From assembly GCA_027946555.1 (NCBI GenBank), contig JAPEVC010000039.1, positions 62,001-126,000 of the forward strand: a DNA stretch of 64,000 nucleotides, read 5' to 3'. The notes under the pieces are model-generated. The model was not told the origin of the DNA and did no database searches. It saw only the letters and a list, made by a program, of their open reading frames with translations. How positions within the stretch are numbered: position 1 is the first letter of the stretch; each line of letters starts with the position of its first letter. Of the stretch, positions 10,301 through 22,196 are shown piece after piece. A program made the position numbers and the translations under genes. The DNA is from Gnomoniopsis sp. IMI 355080. Its lineage: Eukaryota; Ascomycota; Sordariomycetes; Diaporthales; Gnomoniaceae.

Positions 10301-12530
10301 CCTCTCGCGTGCCGCTCTGACACCTGCAGACGTGGATGTGCTCGATGGTCACGGCACAGCAACGTCGCTGGGTGATCCGATAGAAGTACACGCAATACTG
10401 AAGGCGTACGCCAGTAGGCCTGTCCCTTTGCTATTGGGATCCGTCAAGTCCAATATTGGCCACACGCAAGCTGCCGCAGGTGTTGCAAGTGTGATCAAGA
10501 TGGTGCAATCTATGCAGCATGGTATCGCGCCTGCGTCTCTCCATATCACTAAGCCCTCGCCACATATCGACTGGACGAGCGGTGCTGTCGAGCTGCTTAC
10601 CAAGGCCAGAACATGGCCAAGGGCGCCCGGCGATCGACCTCGGCGAGCTGCAGTTTCGTCGTTTGGTATCAGTGGTACTAACGCACACGTTATCCTTGAG
10701 CATTTTGAGGACAAGCACGTGCAAGAAGAGCGCCCGCTGGTTACAAAGTCTTCAAACAGCTTCCCGTGGCTCCTGTCTGGTGCAGACGAGGCCGCACTTA
10801 GGGCGCAAGCTCGTCAAATGGCGGCCCTGTGCCATAGAACAGACGCACTTGATGTTGCGTTTTCCCTCGCCACCACACGGTCGGCCCTCTCGCACAGGGC
10901 CGCCGTGACAGCCGCCAGCGACGACTTGCCCGAAGCAATGCTGGCCCTTGCAGAAGGTCGATCGCATCTGGACGTATCCATGGGCCTGGCTAAAGCTAAT
11001 AGGGCCGGACGATCACAACATCAAGCTCGCCTGGCCTTTCTCTTTTCCGGTCAGGGCAGCCAACGACTTGGGATGGGCCAGGGATTGTGCGCCCGTTTTG
11101 CCCGCTTTGAGGCCGCCTTCCGTGAGGTCTGCGACGTTTTAGACCCGCATCTTGAACGCCCGCTGTCCGAGGTTATTAGCTCTACCGAGTTGCTTCTTTT
11201 GAACCGTGCCAACTTTGCCCAAGCCGCCGTTTTCGCCTTCGAAGTGGCCATGTATCGTCTTCTGGAGTCGTTCGGCATCCGTCCTGACTATGTGGCTGGT
11301 CATTCCCTCGGAGAGATCTCTGCAGCACACGTGGCTGGCATTCTTTCTCTTGAAGATGCAGCGACGCTGGTCGTCGCACGCGGCAGTTTGATGGCGGCAC
11401 TGCCAGAAGGAGGGGCCATGGCTAGCATCTCAGCTACCAAGGATGAGGTAGAAAATGTGCTCCGAGACATGGACGTCGTAGCAACCACCTCAGTCGCAGC
11501 CGTAAACGCTCGAGACTCTGTGGTGGTTTCGGGTCCAATGAATACCGTCCTCGCTGTCAAGGATGTCTTTACGGCCCAAGGACGACCAACAACCCAGCTA
11601 AGGGTTAGCCACGCTTTCCACTCTCCCATGATGCAACCGGTATTGAACAGTCTCGGCGAGGCGATCCGCCACTTCTCACCATCGCCAAACACAGAAAGGC
11701 CGACAATCCCGCTCGTGTCCACCGTGACAGGCAAGCTGGTCAAGCCCAGTGATATGACGGCTGAATACTGGCTGCGCCACGTCACCGCCCCAGTTCACTT
11801 TGCAGACGCCGTACATACGCTATCCACGAGCGCCGGCGTCGCCACATTTGTTGAGATCGGTCCGTCCGCCCCTCTAGGCAACTACGTGCCCGACTCCATT
11901 GCCACGTCTGGGAGCAAGTATGATGAGGTCAACATCCTGCTCAAGGCGCTCGGGCTGTTGTGGGTGCGCGGCATCCAGCCTTCATCGACTGATGGCAGCC
12001 AGGCCTGGGCGGCCGTCTTCGGTGGCAGTGGCGCGCGTGTGGTCGACCTGCCCGTCTATCCCTTCCAGCGCCGCAGGTACTGGCTCGAATCACCCCCACG
12101 TGAACTCCCTGTAAGCAACACCGGACACGCAACTCTAACACACGCGCCCGTCCTGCCGTCCACACCTCCAAATGAAATAGCAAAGGCCTCTCCGAGCACA
12201 CCCCCACATGAAGCAGACATAGACGACTGCTTGTTGAACAACCAGCTCAACAGCCCGATCGGAAAACATCGTCGCGCTGCGCTGCTGCGTTTGGTGCAGG
12301 ATGAGGTGGCAGTCGTGCTTGGTTTCCAGGACAGCGGGTCCATGCCGGCCTCTGCGTGGGATACGCCCCTTACTGACCTTGGTTTTGATTCTGTGCTGGG
12401 AATTTTGCTTCGTAACCGGCTGGGCAAACAGATTGGCGTGACGCTGCCCGGGAATCTAATATTCAATGAGGCCACAGGCACTGCGCTGGCGTTGGTTGAT
12501 TTTCTTTCGAACCGTATGGATCATACATAG
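7330..12530 (+). CDS. hybrid acyl-ligase / type I PKS (AL-ACP-KS-AT-ACP)
   Basis: Three exons, 7330..8728, 8786..9196 and 9286..12530, encode 1684 residues. Domain order: (1) AMP-binding acyl ligase, about 1-525, with HYTTGTTGQPKG, NHYGCTECG, YRTGDLGRL, GRLKELIIRGGE and the catalytic-lysine block SGKPKR. (2) ACP, about 545-615, Ser about 582 in LGLSSL. (3) KS, about 648-1075, Cys about 824 in AACSSS, with histidines in DGHGTAT and NIGHTQAAAG. (4) AT, about 1130-1440, Ser about 1277 in GHSLGE and the malonyl-type HAFHS motif. (5) C-terminal ACP, Ser about 1639 in LGFDSV. There is no KR, DH, ER, methyltransferase, TE or reductase. It should activate a free acid, load it on ACP1 and extend it with malonyl units, leaving keto groups. 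Release would need another enzyme or spontaneous cyclisation. The KS-AT segment reads like bacterial modular PKSs. The order recalls fungal SwnK, minus KR and SDR. Confidence 0.9.
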
Positions 12531-13242
12531 TGCGAATTGGCAGTCAGTATCGATGTAGCAATTTGCCTGGACTGGAGACACCATCAGCTGTGTATTAATT
12601 TTCAAGTATATGCCATCCCGAGGAACAAGGATGAGCGAATAGATCACGAAATTACAGTCATTTCCGGATTGACGGTGTGTCCCTGCAGCGATCGCATCCG
12701 TTGTTGCTAGGGGCGTCTTTTACTGTGCTTTATTACATGCGCGCGCGATTTGAGTTGCTTAGTGGCCTGCTTCGAGTGAGTCAACGACGTAGAGCAGACT
12801 ACCATGGCGCATACACAGGAAGCAAGTATGGTGCAATATTGATCTAGAGCTAGAGGAATGAAGAAGCGCAGCATCTGCACTGGGAAGAATAAAAGTAGAA
12901 ATGCAATCTGAAACACAGACGCAAAAAAGACCAGCACGTGTTCACACCGTAATCATCAATCACACGAATTGTGAAAGCGCGCATGATGGTATTGGAATCC
13001 TCGCATCATCATACCAATCTACAAAGTAGATCACATATACGCCTCGAAATGAAGCAATTATCAAGCTGTCTTCCGCGACGAGCTCCTTCAAATTTGCCTG
13101 ATCTCCCCCATATACCTCAAAAGCCATTGAAATAATCGGTAGTTGTCTCTGCCCAAGCTTCTTCGATGTATATAACACGCTCTAACGCCCCCCCCCCCCG
13201 CCAACGTGAATGTCGACAACGTCAAGCCGACCAAGCCCAGGC
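12531..13242. other. convergent intergenic region with a poly-C tract
   Basis: The 3' ends of the ligase-PKS (+) and YSH1 (-) face each other. A run of 12 cytosines is at 13188..13199, close to the YSH1 stop. No gene recognised. Confidence 0.6.
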
Positions 13243-16219
13243 TTACTGCCACAGTGGCGCAATGGTCTCCACTGCCCGCTCAACCACGCTACGCACCCGA
13301 TCTCCAAAGGCTTTGTGGTTACTTTCAACCTCAAGGTCTTCTAGCCATACTTTGGCAGTCATCTTGTCCACTTTGATAGCAATGCCCGGCACAGGAATGC
13401 CGATGCGGTGCAACCGGTCCAGCTCAGTCTTCTTACGTGCCTCATCCTCTCCCTCGTCCTCCATCTTGGTATCGTCACCTTCGCCGTCGCCGTTCTTCTT
13501 ACCACCAAGGGCTGGTAGTTTAGGCTCCGCGATAGGAGCGACGTTATCGGCGCCAAACTGCGCCTCTAGAAACATGAATAGGCGCTCTAAGCGTTCCTCG
13601 GGCGTGACGTTGGCGTGTGGGTTGCGCACCGGAAGAGGATAGGCGCTGTCATCGCTGTCGGCACTGCCACCATTCTCATGCTCCGGCTTGAGTTCCTGCG
13701 AGTGCGAGTGGCTGTGCTTGCAGTTCTGGCCAGAGCGGCGGACAGCAGCAGGGCTGCACTCGACACTGTATAGAACGGTAAGGACACTGTCGGCAATGCT
13801 GTCATTAAGCAGGTTCCCCTCCCACTCGAGCTCTATCTCGCCGTTGCTTCGGTATCGCATGCTGATGCAGCCCATGATGAGGTAGGCGGCAACAACTTGG
13901 CTAAGCTCCTCGTCGGCGGGTTCTTCGGAGCCATTGACGTCGCCGTTCTCGGTAATGGGATTCACGTCCATATCAGGTAGCTCATCGATCTTGCCAAAGG
14001 TGCCTTCGAGACCCCACTTGATCAGGTCGATACCTGCAGCGGAGAGTTGGATACGTTGCTTGCAGACCATGGTGGTGGTGTTGAGACCGGCGTATTCGCG
14101 TAGGTCTTCTGGTGCCATCAACGAGAGTTTGAAGTCGTTTTGTACAAGTACACCGGTGATGAGCTGGGTGTCGTCTTCTGGTGCAGGTAGATGTGAAGGT
14201 GGCGGAATCGATGCGAGTTTCCCAACAACTTTGGCGATCTTATCTTGCTTGAAGGGAATGCGGAGCTCTTCGCAATTTTTGGGACTGTAAACTTTGACTT
14301 TGACGGCCTTATTTTGATTGAGCGAGAGAAGTTTGGACTTCAGTCGCATCATGTTGTGCTGCTCGCCGTGAACGAGGATCTGTGCCATTTAGTATCATCT
14401 CGACGCCGTTTGACGGAATGCTGAGATATGACGTGACTTACCACTACTGGCGCCGCAACTTCTTCGATAAATTCTCGATTCTCGTTGCCGTCCACATGGG
14501 CAGCAAAGGAGAATTCCGCGACACTGCATCTCCTGGGAATCATCACCTTCTCAGACTCACCACCTGGAGCTCGGCGACCGCCCACCGCACTTCGAGTGAC
14601 TACTGCCTGGATCTGCTCAGGTTCCTGCATAATTTGCCGGGCCATGGTACCTTCGACACTGTAACCAGTGATGATCACCCCGTTCTTATCGCTAGGTGCC
14701 CATCTCTCGAGAAGCTCACGGCTGACGCCGCTTTGGAGCATACCTGGGCTTGCCAGCATGATGCAGCTCCCTACGTCCTCGAATCGGTCAAGACTCTTCA
14801 ACGATCGAATGAATTTGAAGTCCCATGGGCCACCTTTCCCTGCACCGTCGCCGGTTGCCTCTGCCTCAGCCATGCGCTCCTTGAACAAGCGCTTGATGTT
14901 GTCGTTCATCGCACCAATGTACGTCTGATAGACCAACATGCACTTCCGGGCCAGATTGCTTGCATAATAGATGGGCACCTTCTGAAATTCTGGGTGTTTT
15001 GCCCAATACTCGTCCAAAATCAAAAGCAGCTCCTGTGCTCGTCCTAGGGCGAAGACTGGAAGAAGTGCTCGACCACCACGGTTCAGAATGCCGGTAATCG
15101 ATTTCATGAGGGCTTGCTCTCTCTCCAGGCGCGGAACGTGGGATGCAACACCGTAGGTGGACTCTGTGATCAACACGTCAATCTTGACGCCGCGCGGTAC
15201 TTCAGCCGAGACCAAGTGACGATCCTGCTCTCGAGAGTAGTCACCGGTGAAGAAAATGTTCAGTCCAGCAATCTCAATCAGGAACATGGCAGCACCAAGA
15301 ACATGGCCGGCGGGATAAGGGGTTATTCGAATGGAGGAAATGGTATGGGTGGTGTAATAGTCGATTGCTTCAATCTGCGGAAAGGTGCTAAGATGGTCCT
15401 GCTCAGTGTACACAGGCTGATTGGTTGGGTTAGACGAGGTGTTGCCAACTCGAACGCTATCCTGAATGAGCCATCTGTAAATGGCCTTGGTCGGATGGGT
15501 CATGAAAACACGGCCTTTGAAGTTGGTCTTGGCCAAAACGTATGGCAACGAGGCGGCATGGTCGATGTGGAAACTGCAAACCGTCAGTGAAAGTATTCAG
15601 GTAAGGTAGGGTGGATCAGGGCTGCTGCGGGATCTATCCTAGCTACATGATGGCATCAAGGAGGGCTTGGAGTCACGACGTTGAGGCTCAGTACAGAGAC
15701 GGCAAGGGTTGAAATATGTTGATAAATATTCTGTATTGGTCTCTGAATACATGGCAGGGTGATGGAATGTTACAAGCTGGAAATTTGCCAAGGAAGATTG
15801 ACAAGAGGAAGAAGGTACAAGAGACTCTCAAGATGCGAAGACACAGCCCATCCTCCGTAGACGCCACCAAGGCTTGATCCATCAGTTCAGAACACGTGGC
15901 GGGGGTCACTTACTGGCTGATGAGCAGGACGTCAACGGTGCTCAAGTCGAAATCGTCGAAGAAGGGTAGGGCAGCCAATCCGTCATATGCCGGATGTTGG
16001 CCCGCATCAAGCTGAAGCCTAGGTCAGTAGGCTGCGCTACAGCATCAGGGACCCTAATTTACATACCATTACGGTCTTGCCTTTGTACTGAATGATGTGG
16101 CATGAGCGGCCGACTTCGTTTCCTCCGCCTAAGCAGATAAACTTGAGCTCGTCCGACGGGTCGACGGGTTCGTCGTTGACAGTATTTGCCATGGCCGCCG
16201 CCTTGCGTTTCGAAGCCAT
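13243..16219 (-). CDS. ysh1: CPSF73-type mRNA 3'-end endoribonuclease Ysh1
   Basis: Four exons on the minus strand (16219..16067, 16011..15914, 15573..14442, 14379..13243) give 839 residues, the normal length. The protein is the metallo-beta-lactamase/beta-CASP endonuclease of the cleavage and polyadenylation complex, which cuts pre-mRNA at the poly(A) site. Visible signs: the start FICLGGGNEVGRSCH, the zinc motif HFHIDH at about 84-89, the GDYSREQDRHL block, the beta-CASP region with NRGGRALLPVFALGRAQELL, and MLASPGMLQSGVSRELLERWAP, followed by the C-terminal CPSF73 region. Intron 2 (340 bp) is long for this genome and splits the codon of the first His of the zinc motif. It is essential and unrelated to the flanking secondary-metabolism genes. 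Confidence 0.96.
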
Positions 16220-17075
16220 GATAATCGAGCTTTGTCTGTGTATTTTAAAATGAATCGCTCGCCTTGAAGCTGTGAGAGATTGGAGTCACAAGCGGCTGGA
16301 GAAGCGGGCCAATACAGCAGCACAAGCTGGCGCAGAAAAATCTAGCCGGGATGCAGTCGCAGTCAAAGGCGTCCTGTCCTCAAGACCATCTCTGGATCAA
16401 GTTCTGTCCGACAAGATTGCAGTCGCTCCAAGTGCTTGGAATCAATTATGCGCAAGTCAGAAGCGTTGTCAACCGGCACGTTGGAGTCGCCGTGGAGAGG
16501 TGAGGTGAGACGAGAGGAGGTCAAGGTGCTGTTGTACCACAAACGGAGGGAGGCTCAAAGAGGAGCCGTTTCTTGGCACCGAGTTACGTAAGCAGAGTCG
16601 CGACCACCTTGTAGCGCGACGGCTCCTCACGAGTTTCCCACCTTCAACCACCAGCCGATCCAGCAATACCAGCAGCGCCCACGTCCTCAACCAGGCCCAA
16701 ACCTGTCGCGCCGCCCGATCATCGACATCGCAGAGGTCCAAAGTCCCAGCAGGATTGATTTGAAGCAGAGTAGGGCTTTTGATGGGCAATAGCAAACCGT
16801 TACTACCCGGCTAGGCAGGCTTGCTGCCCAAGTCTGCAGCACCTCCTCTCCACCCGAGGACGAGGTCATCCAAGGCAGCTTCATCGCCCCACTGACTTCG
16901 GTACGATCAGAGCTGCCAGCTTGCAGCTCATCAGAAGGCTGTCGCGGACCCTCAGAACCCCGTCGCGTATCTTGTCAGGTTCGGTCACCCGTAATTCCGC
17001 CAAAACGCATTCAAGCTTCGAATATCTCGACGGACCCCCGCTCAGACAAACGCATCAGCCAAGCGCAAATACATC
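16220..17075. other. divergent promoter region between ysh1 and TAF4
   Basis: An 856-bp shared upstream region between two housekeeping genes. Open frames here have no recognisable domains. No TATA box is obvious, as expected for constitutive genes. Confidence 0.6.
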
Positions 17076-19096
17076 ATGGCGCACACAGGTCAACAGGTGC
17101 CCCCCCGGGCTTTTTCTCCTGCCCAACATCCTGGCCAGTCGCAGAACCAGCCAGCACAATCTCATTCCCCTGGCGCCCAGCAGCCTGGTTTCGCACTCCC
17201 CGGCCTCCCTCCTCAAGGCGTGACTCCTCGGCCTCAAGGACCTCAGCAACGCGCATCGTCCTTCAGCACTCCGAACGTCCAGTCCCAACCTGGATCGCCT
17301 TACTCGGTCGCATCACCAGGCTATCCTGCGAGCCCGAATGTGTCCACCCCCACCACCGCGCCTTCGCCTTCTTACCAGAACCTACAACCTGCTCCTGCTC
17401 AACAGGGACCACACTTTGTGCCCCCTACATACGCGAATCGCAACCCGCCTCACAACCCGAACCTCAACACGAGCTTCTCCAGACCGAACCACCTACCACT
17501 CGGCGCTGCCACTGCTAACACTTCGAGCATGGGCTCCCCCATCACCCCCAATCCTGCGCCAGGCACCCCTGGCACCCAGCAGCAGCAGTACACTAATCAG
17601 GCCTTTGCGCCCGCCGTCAACGCCCCCAATACTCCTGGCACCATGGGTCCTCCAACCGGCCGACCTCAGCGCGAGTACGAGTACGACGTCACCGATAGCT
17701 TGATGGGAACCGGGGTCAACATTAGGGATGAAGAGAATGCGCTTGCTGAGTATTATGCTGGCTCGTATGGCCAGGATGCGCGAACTGGTCTTCCCGCTAA
17801 CGAGCCTGGCAACCGCGCTTCATTCTATGGAGCGGGGTTTGCCAACCAACCTGGCACGGCTGACGGTGGCCTCTCCCAGAAGGAGTTCGAGGCTCAAGAA
17901 GCGGAGCGTGTTTTCAATGAGTCTGCCAGCCGCCTTGCAGCCGTGCGTGCGATCGAACACAATGATCCATTTCTAAACTTTGCCAACCTCCACAAACGCA
18001 TGCAGGATATTGCCCAGAGTCATGGTCTTGAGCTTAACCTCGACAACAAGAACAATCCGCAACAAGCGCACGTCCAGAAGACCAAGCCTGTGGCTGAGCT
18101 TCCTGTTCCTAAGTTGACCGTGACTACCAAAGTTGGCCCCGACGGCGCACTCGTCGCTGTTAACGGCTCGATAGTCCCTACAGACAGCTACCTGGCAGAT
18201 CAACTTACCCTGCTGTCTCTTGGTACCAAGCATCGCGTCCGCGGACTGGTTGCCGAGTGCGACAAGCTGGCAACGCACCGCCAGACGACCTCTCACGGGA
18301 AAATGCCCATGTCGTGGTCCAGTGATGGTGGTAAGAGTCTAGAGGAGGCTGGCTTCTACGATCCGAATGATGGCCCGACCGGGAATGGTGACAACAATGC
18401 TGGTGGAGAGCGCGGTGCCGACAACGGTGGTGATGAGGCCCCCAAGCGCAAACGTAAGCTAAACACATGTTTGGCCTCGTTTTCTCGTATTAGTGCTGAT
18501 ATTTTGCAGGTGATTCGAAGCCTCTGGTGCCCCTCAACTGGCATGCTCAGTACCTTCGTGAGTACGCCCGTGCTGATCGGGCTATCGAGGAGGAACGGCA
18601 GCGTAAGAGACAGAAGCGTCTGGCAGATGAGACTTCTGCACAGAATGGGTCTCGCGCCGGCTCCAATGCACCAGGTACTCCGGGATCTTCGGCACCCGAC
18701 CCCGACAAGGCTCCTACAAAGAAAGAGCAGAAGAAAATTGCGGCTCAGAAGCATGATGCTTCGGCTGAGAGTGTCAACAGCACGACCGCAAAGTTCCTGG
18801 GCGGTGGAAAGAAGAAGTACTCGTGGATGACTGGAGGCGGAGGCGCACCAAAGACACCAGTTCGGGCTACTGGCGGCATTGCAAGCACTCCTACATCCGC
18901 AACGACACCAAAGCCTCTCGAGAACGTCTCTCTCACACCAAAACCAAAGTATGAAATGGGCGCCTGGCGCGAATATTCTGACAAGGGAAAGAACATCCAG
19001 GTGCGCGACTTGGTATCTGCCCTAGAGCGTGATGGCAAAGACCCGATCGCCCTCTACAAGGCTCGCAACCAGTTAAATGTGCTCCAAAATTATTGA
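17076..19096 (+). CDS. taf4: TFIID subunit TAF4
   Basis: Two exons, 17076..18453 and 18510..19096 (56-bp intron), encode 654 residues. The first 200 residues are a Pro/Gln/Ser-rich disordered region. Residues about 220-460 carry the conserved part, including the DVTDSLMGTGVNIRDEEN and EHNDPFLNFANLHKRMQ blocks. The C-terminus has KYSWMTGG and the VRDLVSALERDGKDP segment typical of the TAF4 C-terminal domain, which pairs with TAF12 through a histone-fold-like contact. It works in the general transcription factor TFIID in the nucleus. It is divergently oriented from ysh1. Confidence 0.88.
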
Positions 19097-20100
19097 ATGG
19101 CTGTATGAAACCGGGGCTTTCATGAGCGAAGCTTGTGATGTTCAGATCGCACGTTCGCAGGATTTCGATCTCCAGTCGTCTCTGCATTGGCGCCTTCCAT
19201 TGCCACCAAATCTTGTGCTCTGGTTGAAAGCTTTTGCTATCGATGGGCACATACCTGGACGGTGGTTGAAAACCCTCGGAAAATCTCGGCTGCTACATTT
19301 CGACTTGTGCACAGTTGAGATAGGATTGATCGATTTGATCCTAATAGTGACCGTGGTCTTCATCTTCGTTTCTTCCAAGATTAATACTTTGCATTATTGT
19401 ACTTTGATTGCGGTTTGTGTTCAGCCTGGCGTTTTGTGAGAGGGCATCATATGGTTTTGGTTGCGAGGCGCTCGATATCCCTCTCACGTCATTCAATTTT
19501 GGGTTCCCGGTCCCCGCAAGATACCAATGAGGCGGGACATCCGTGGGTGTTTTGGTGATCATGAGGACTTCGCAATGGAGGCGCTGGTGGCAGAGCTTGA
19601 TCTCCCAACGGACTTGGTGGCGATGTTGAAAATGAACATACGAGAGAGGCAAAATTCAAAAGGGTGGCTTGCACGAATGATGCGTGTGTCGTGATCGATA
19701 CGGCACATACGCTTTGAATCTAGTATCGCGCATAAAGCAGGGCATGTGTGAGCGCAGCACACGACGTACGGCAGAGAATGTTCAAAAGTCCCACCAAGAG
19801 CGCGAATGAACATGATAATACTTGCATTGGCCCAGAGCTTTCAAAGATAGTTTACAAGAACTCCGCTGTATAGGGACACGTCGAAGAGACAGCCACCCCT
19901 CCCCTCCCGGAGCGATACAAGGGGTCGTCTCTGGTTACAGACTCGACGATGTAATCTTCAGATTCCCCCGTGGCATGACCCTGGAGCAGAACATCGTCGA
20001 GAGACATAAGTTCCATCACCTCCCCAAGTTCAGGGAGAATGTGACAGCAGAGTAATCTTGTCAGACGCAGAATTGATATAAATTTGTTGGAACAGTTGCT
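19097..20100. other. intergenic region, no gene seen
   Basis: Downstream of TAF4. Only short open frames. The part next to the pseudogene (about 19850-20100, minus strand) may be further decayed 3' sequence of that dehydrogenase, but I see no conserved residues in it. Confidence 0.5.
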
Positions 20101-20707
20101 GGGGACTCGGACTGTGTTGGGTTGCGTGGCCTTGTCCTTTGTCGTGGCGACTAGCGTGGGCATGAGAAGCTTTGGGAGAAGGAAAGGTCCGAGACAATTT
20201 ACGCCAAAGTGGATCTCATGGCCCGGGGCGTCCTCTCTACTACCTTGTCTGTGCCCATGTATCCGGCATTGTTGAAGAGGACATGAAGCCGTGACTCGGC
20301 AGTTGTGAAAGTCTCCAGGAATGCCTTGATCATACCCAGATCGGTCAAATCAAGCACAAGAGGTACCATTGTGCCCTCGGAGCTTGGCGCACATCCTTTG
20401 ATGTCTTTGAATAGCTGTGTTGGCCTTGTCGATGCAGCGTGAGGTTATATAGACCTTGCCTTTCTTCGAATACAGCATGCGTGACAACTCCATGCCCAGA
20501 CCAGTATTTGCACCAGTCACAAGGTAGAAATGAACGCAAGTGACTACAGTCAGCTTCACATTCTACTTTGACAGGGACCATCAATCTTACCAGGCCGGAT
20601 GAGTGGTTTTCACATCTACTTCCCACGTAGATCTGGAACATCCTTCTCCGTGAATTTTGGCTTGGAAGGGATTGATGCGTCCACAAACTTGAGATTGAAG
20701 GCGCCAT
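20101..20707 (-). pseudogene. decayed short-chain dehydrogenase (SDR) pseudogene
   Basis: Reading the minus strand, pieces of a retinol-dehydrogenase-like SDR appear in order but in different frames. They are the N-terminal KFTEKDVPDLRGK, the Rossmann block VTGANTGLGMELSRMLYSKK with VYITSR, then KDIKGCAPSSEGT with LVLDLTDL and LHVLFNNAGYMG, and finally HEIHFGVNCLGPFLLPKLL. The frame changes near 20410 and again near 20230. After the last block the similarity stops, so the YxxxK half of the enzyme is missing. The N-terminal junction could be an intron, but the two later frame changes occur inside conserved motifs without splice sites. I therefore call it a frameshifted, 3'-truncated pseudogene. 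A functional SDR of a related type lies at 54580 in the cluster. Confidence 0.75.
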
Positions 20708-21174
20708 GTGTTATCAATGAGATCAGGTGCAGGCGCAATCAGCTTTGGGTATATTAGCATAATGGAGTAGCTTTGTTTTCACATATTCAACCCTCAAAAA
20801 TGAAGACAATTCTCGTGATGGTCTGTTGCGAGCCTCACCTTTCATCGGGGCCGACTTAAGACTCTTCGTTTGTCCACAATGCCGTGGGGACTCTCTGAGC
20901 TCCACACAGCCTCCCGACGAAAAGATCCCTGTGTTGCTGCATGGGTGTGGCACGGCCAACAGCACTTTGGCGGCGCAATTATTGGGCCGGTGAGTGGTAA
21001 CTCAACTAACCCTTGGTTCGTGCTGATTTGGTTGAATTCGAAATCAGCAAGTACTGGCTACCATTTCATTCCTAGCGATCCATTCGGTCACTTGGGCAGC
21101 CCTTATCAAGACGTGCATACTTACCTAGGTACATAACTGTCCTTGGATGGTTCCTTTAGTCAGTTGTTTCTACG
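20708..21174. other. intergenic region
   Basis: No gene recognised. It holds the promoter of the sulfotransferase-family gene. Confidence 0.5.
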
Positions 21175-22196
21175 ATGCCGTCGGTCAACAGCTGGTTTAT
21201 GCGATTCCTTGAGAACTATGTCTACGCACTGCCAGAGCCGCCGCCGCGGAAGCGGACGAAGCCCATGGAGATTCTCTGCGTCGGCATGCCTCGCACCGGG
21301 ACCGAGTCTCTTCAGCACGCTCTCCTTCGCCTAGGCTACGATCACACGTACCACGGCTGGGACATCGTATATGAGCAGCCCAACTATGCTCAACAGTGGG
21401 TTCGACTCTGCCGTAAAAAGTAAGGTTTCCGCTGTTCCTCAAGTCTCTGACAAGAAAGAAAACACTGACTCTTCTCAATAGATGGTTCGGGCCTTTGGAC
21501 GGCAATACAACTTTCACAGCAGATGACTTCGATCCCATTATTGGTCACTCGGTTGCCGTTGCAGACGCAGCCGGCTCCGTCTTCGCCGCAGAGCTCATCG
21601 GGGCGTACCCAAACGCCAAAGTCATCCTCAACCACCGCAAGGATCTGGATGCTTGGCACCGCAGTGCCACCACGACGCTCATGCGTTCCAATGGGCACTG
21701 GCCATTGCTCATGCTCTCATTCCTGGACGCTGAGTGTTTCTGGGCGTGGCATGTATTTGTACGGTTCATGTGGCCAGGCCTGTTCCGTGCTTTGGATGGA
21801 AATATCGAGACGGGCATGGCGCGGAATGGAAAATGGGTTCACCGTGGTAAGTCAGAATCTGGAAACGCATCAGCTACATATGGGAAAAGGTCAAGCACCA
21901 GCTGACAGTCGTCCTTGTACGTCTAAGAGCACTTGAACATGGTTCGAGGGCTCGTTCCGAAAGAGCGACTCTTGGAATGGACTGTGGAAGATGGCTGGGA
22001 GCCATTGTGTGCTTTTCTAGGCAAGCCGGTACCTGATGAACCCTTTCCACACGTCAACGCTGCCGCAGGGTGGGAGGGCCAGGAGATGAAACTTGGGAAG
22101 CGGTACATAATGGGCGCATTGAAGAATGTTGCCCTTCTTGGTGCCGTCGCAGTAGCTTTCGGGGCGGCCTACAAGTACTGCGGGCGGATTTATTGA
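21175..22196 (+). CDS. sulfotransferase-family P-loop protein
   Basis: Three exons, 21175..21419, 21482..21846 and 21928..22196, encode 292 residues. The PAPS-type P-loop region VGMPRTGTESLQHAL is at about residues 36-50. Conserved blocks include YPNAKVILNHRKDLDAW and the C-terminal VPKERLLEW...GWEPLCAFLGKPVPD segment. The last 25 residues form a hydrophobic, probable membrane-anchoring helix (GALKNVALLGAVAVAFGAA), common in this fungal branch. These proteins are annotated as sulfotransferase family, but substrates are mostly unknown. Splice phases are consistent throughout. It does not share strand or promoter motif with the cluster genes to the right. Confidence 0.85.

Noticed and set aside
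7330..12530. Naming the ligase-PKS as SwnK (swainsonine)
   Set aside because: The domain order is similar at the start, but KR and the terminal SDR are absent, the first domain looks like an acyl ligase, and no other swainsonine genes are nearby.
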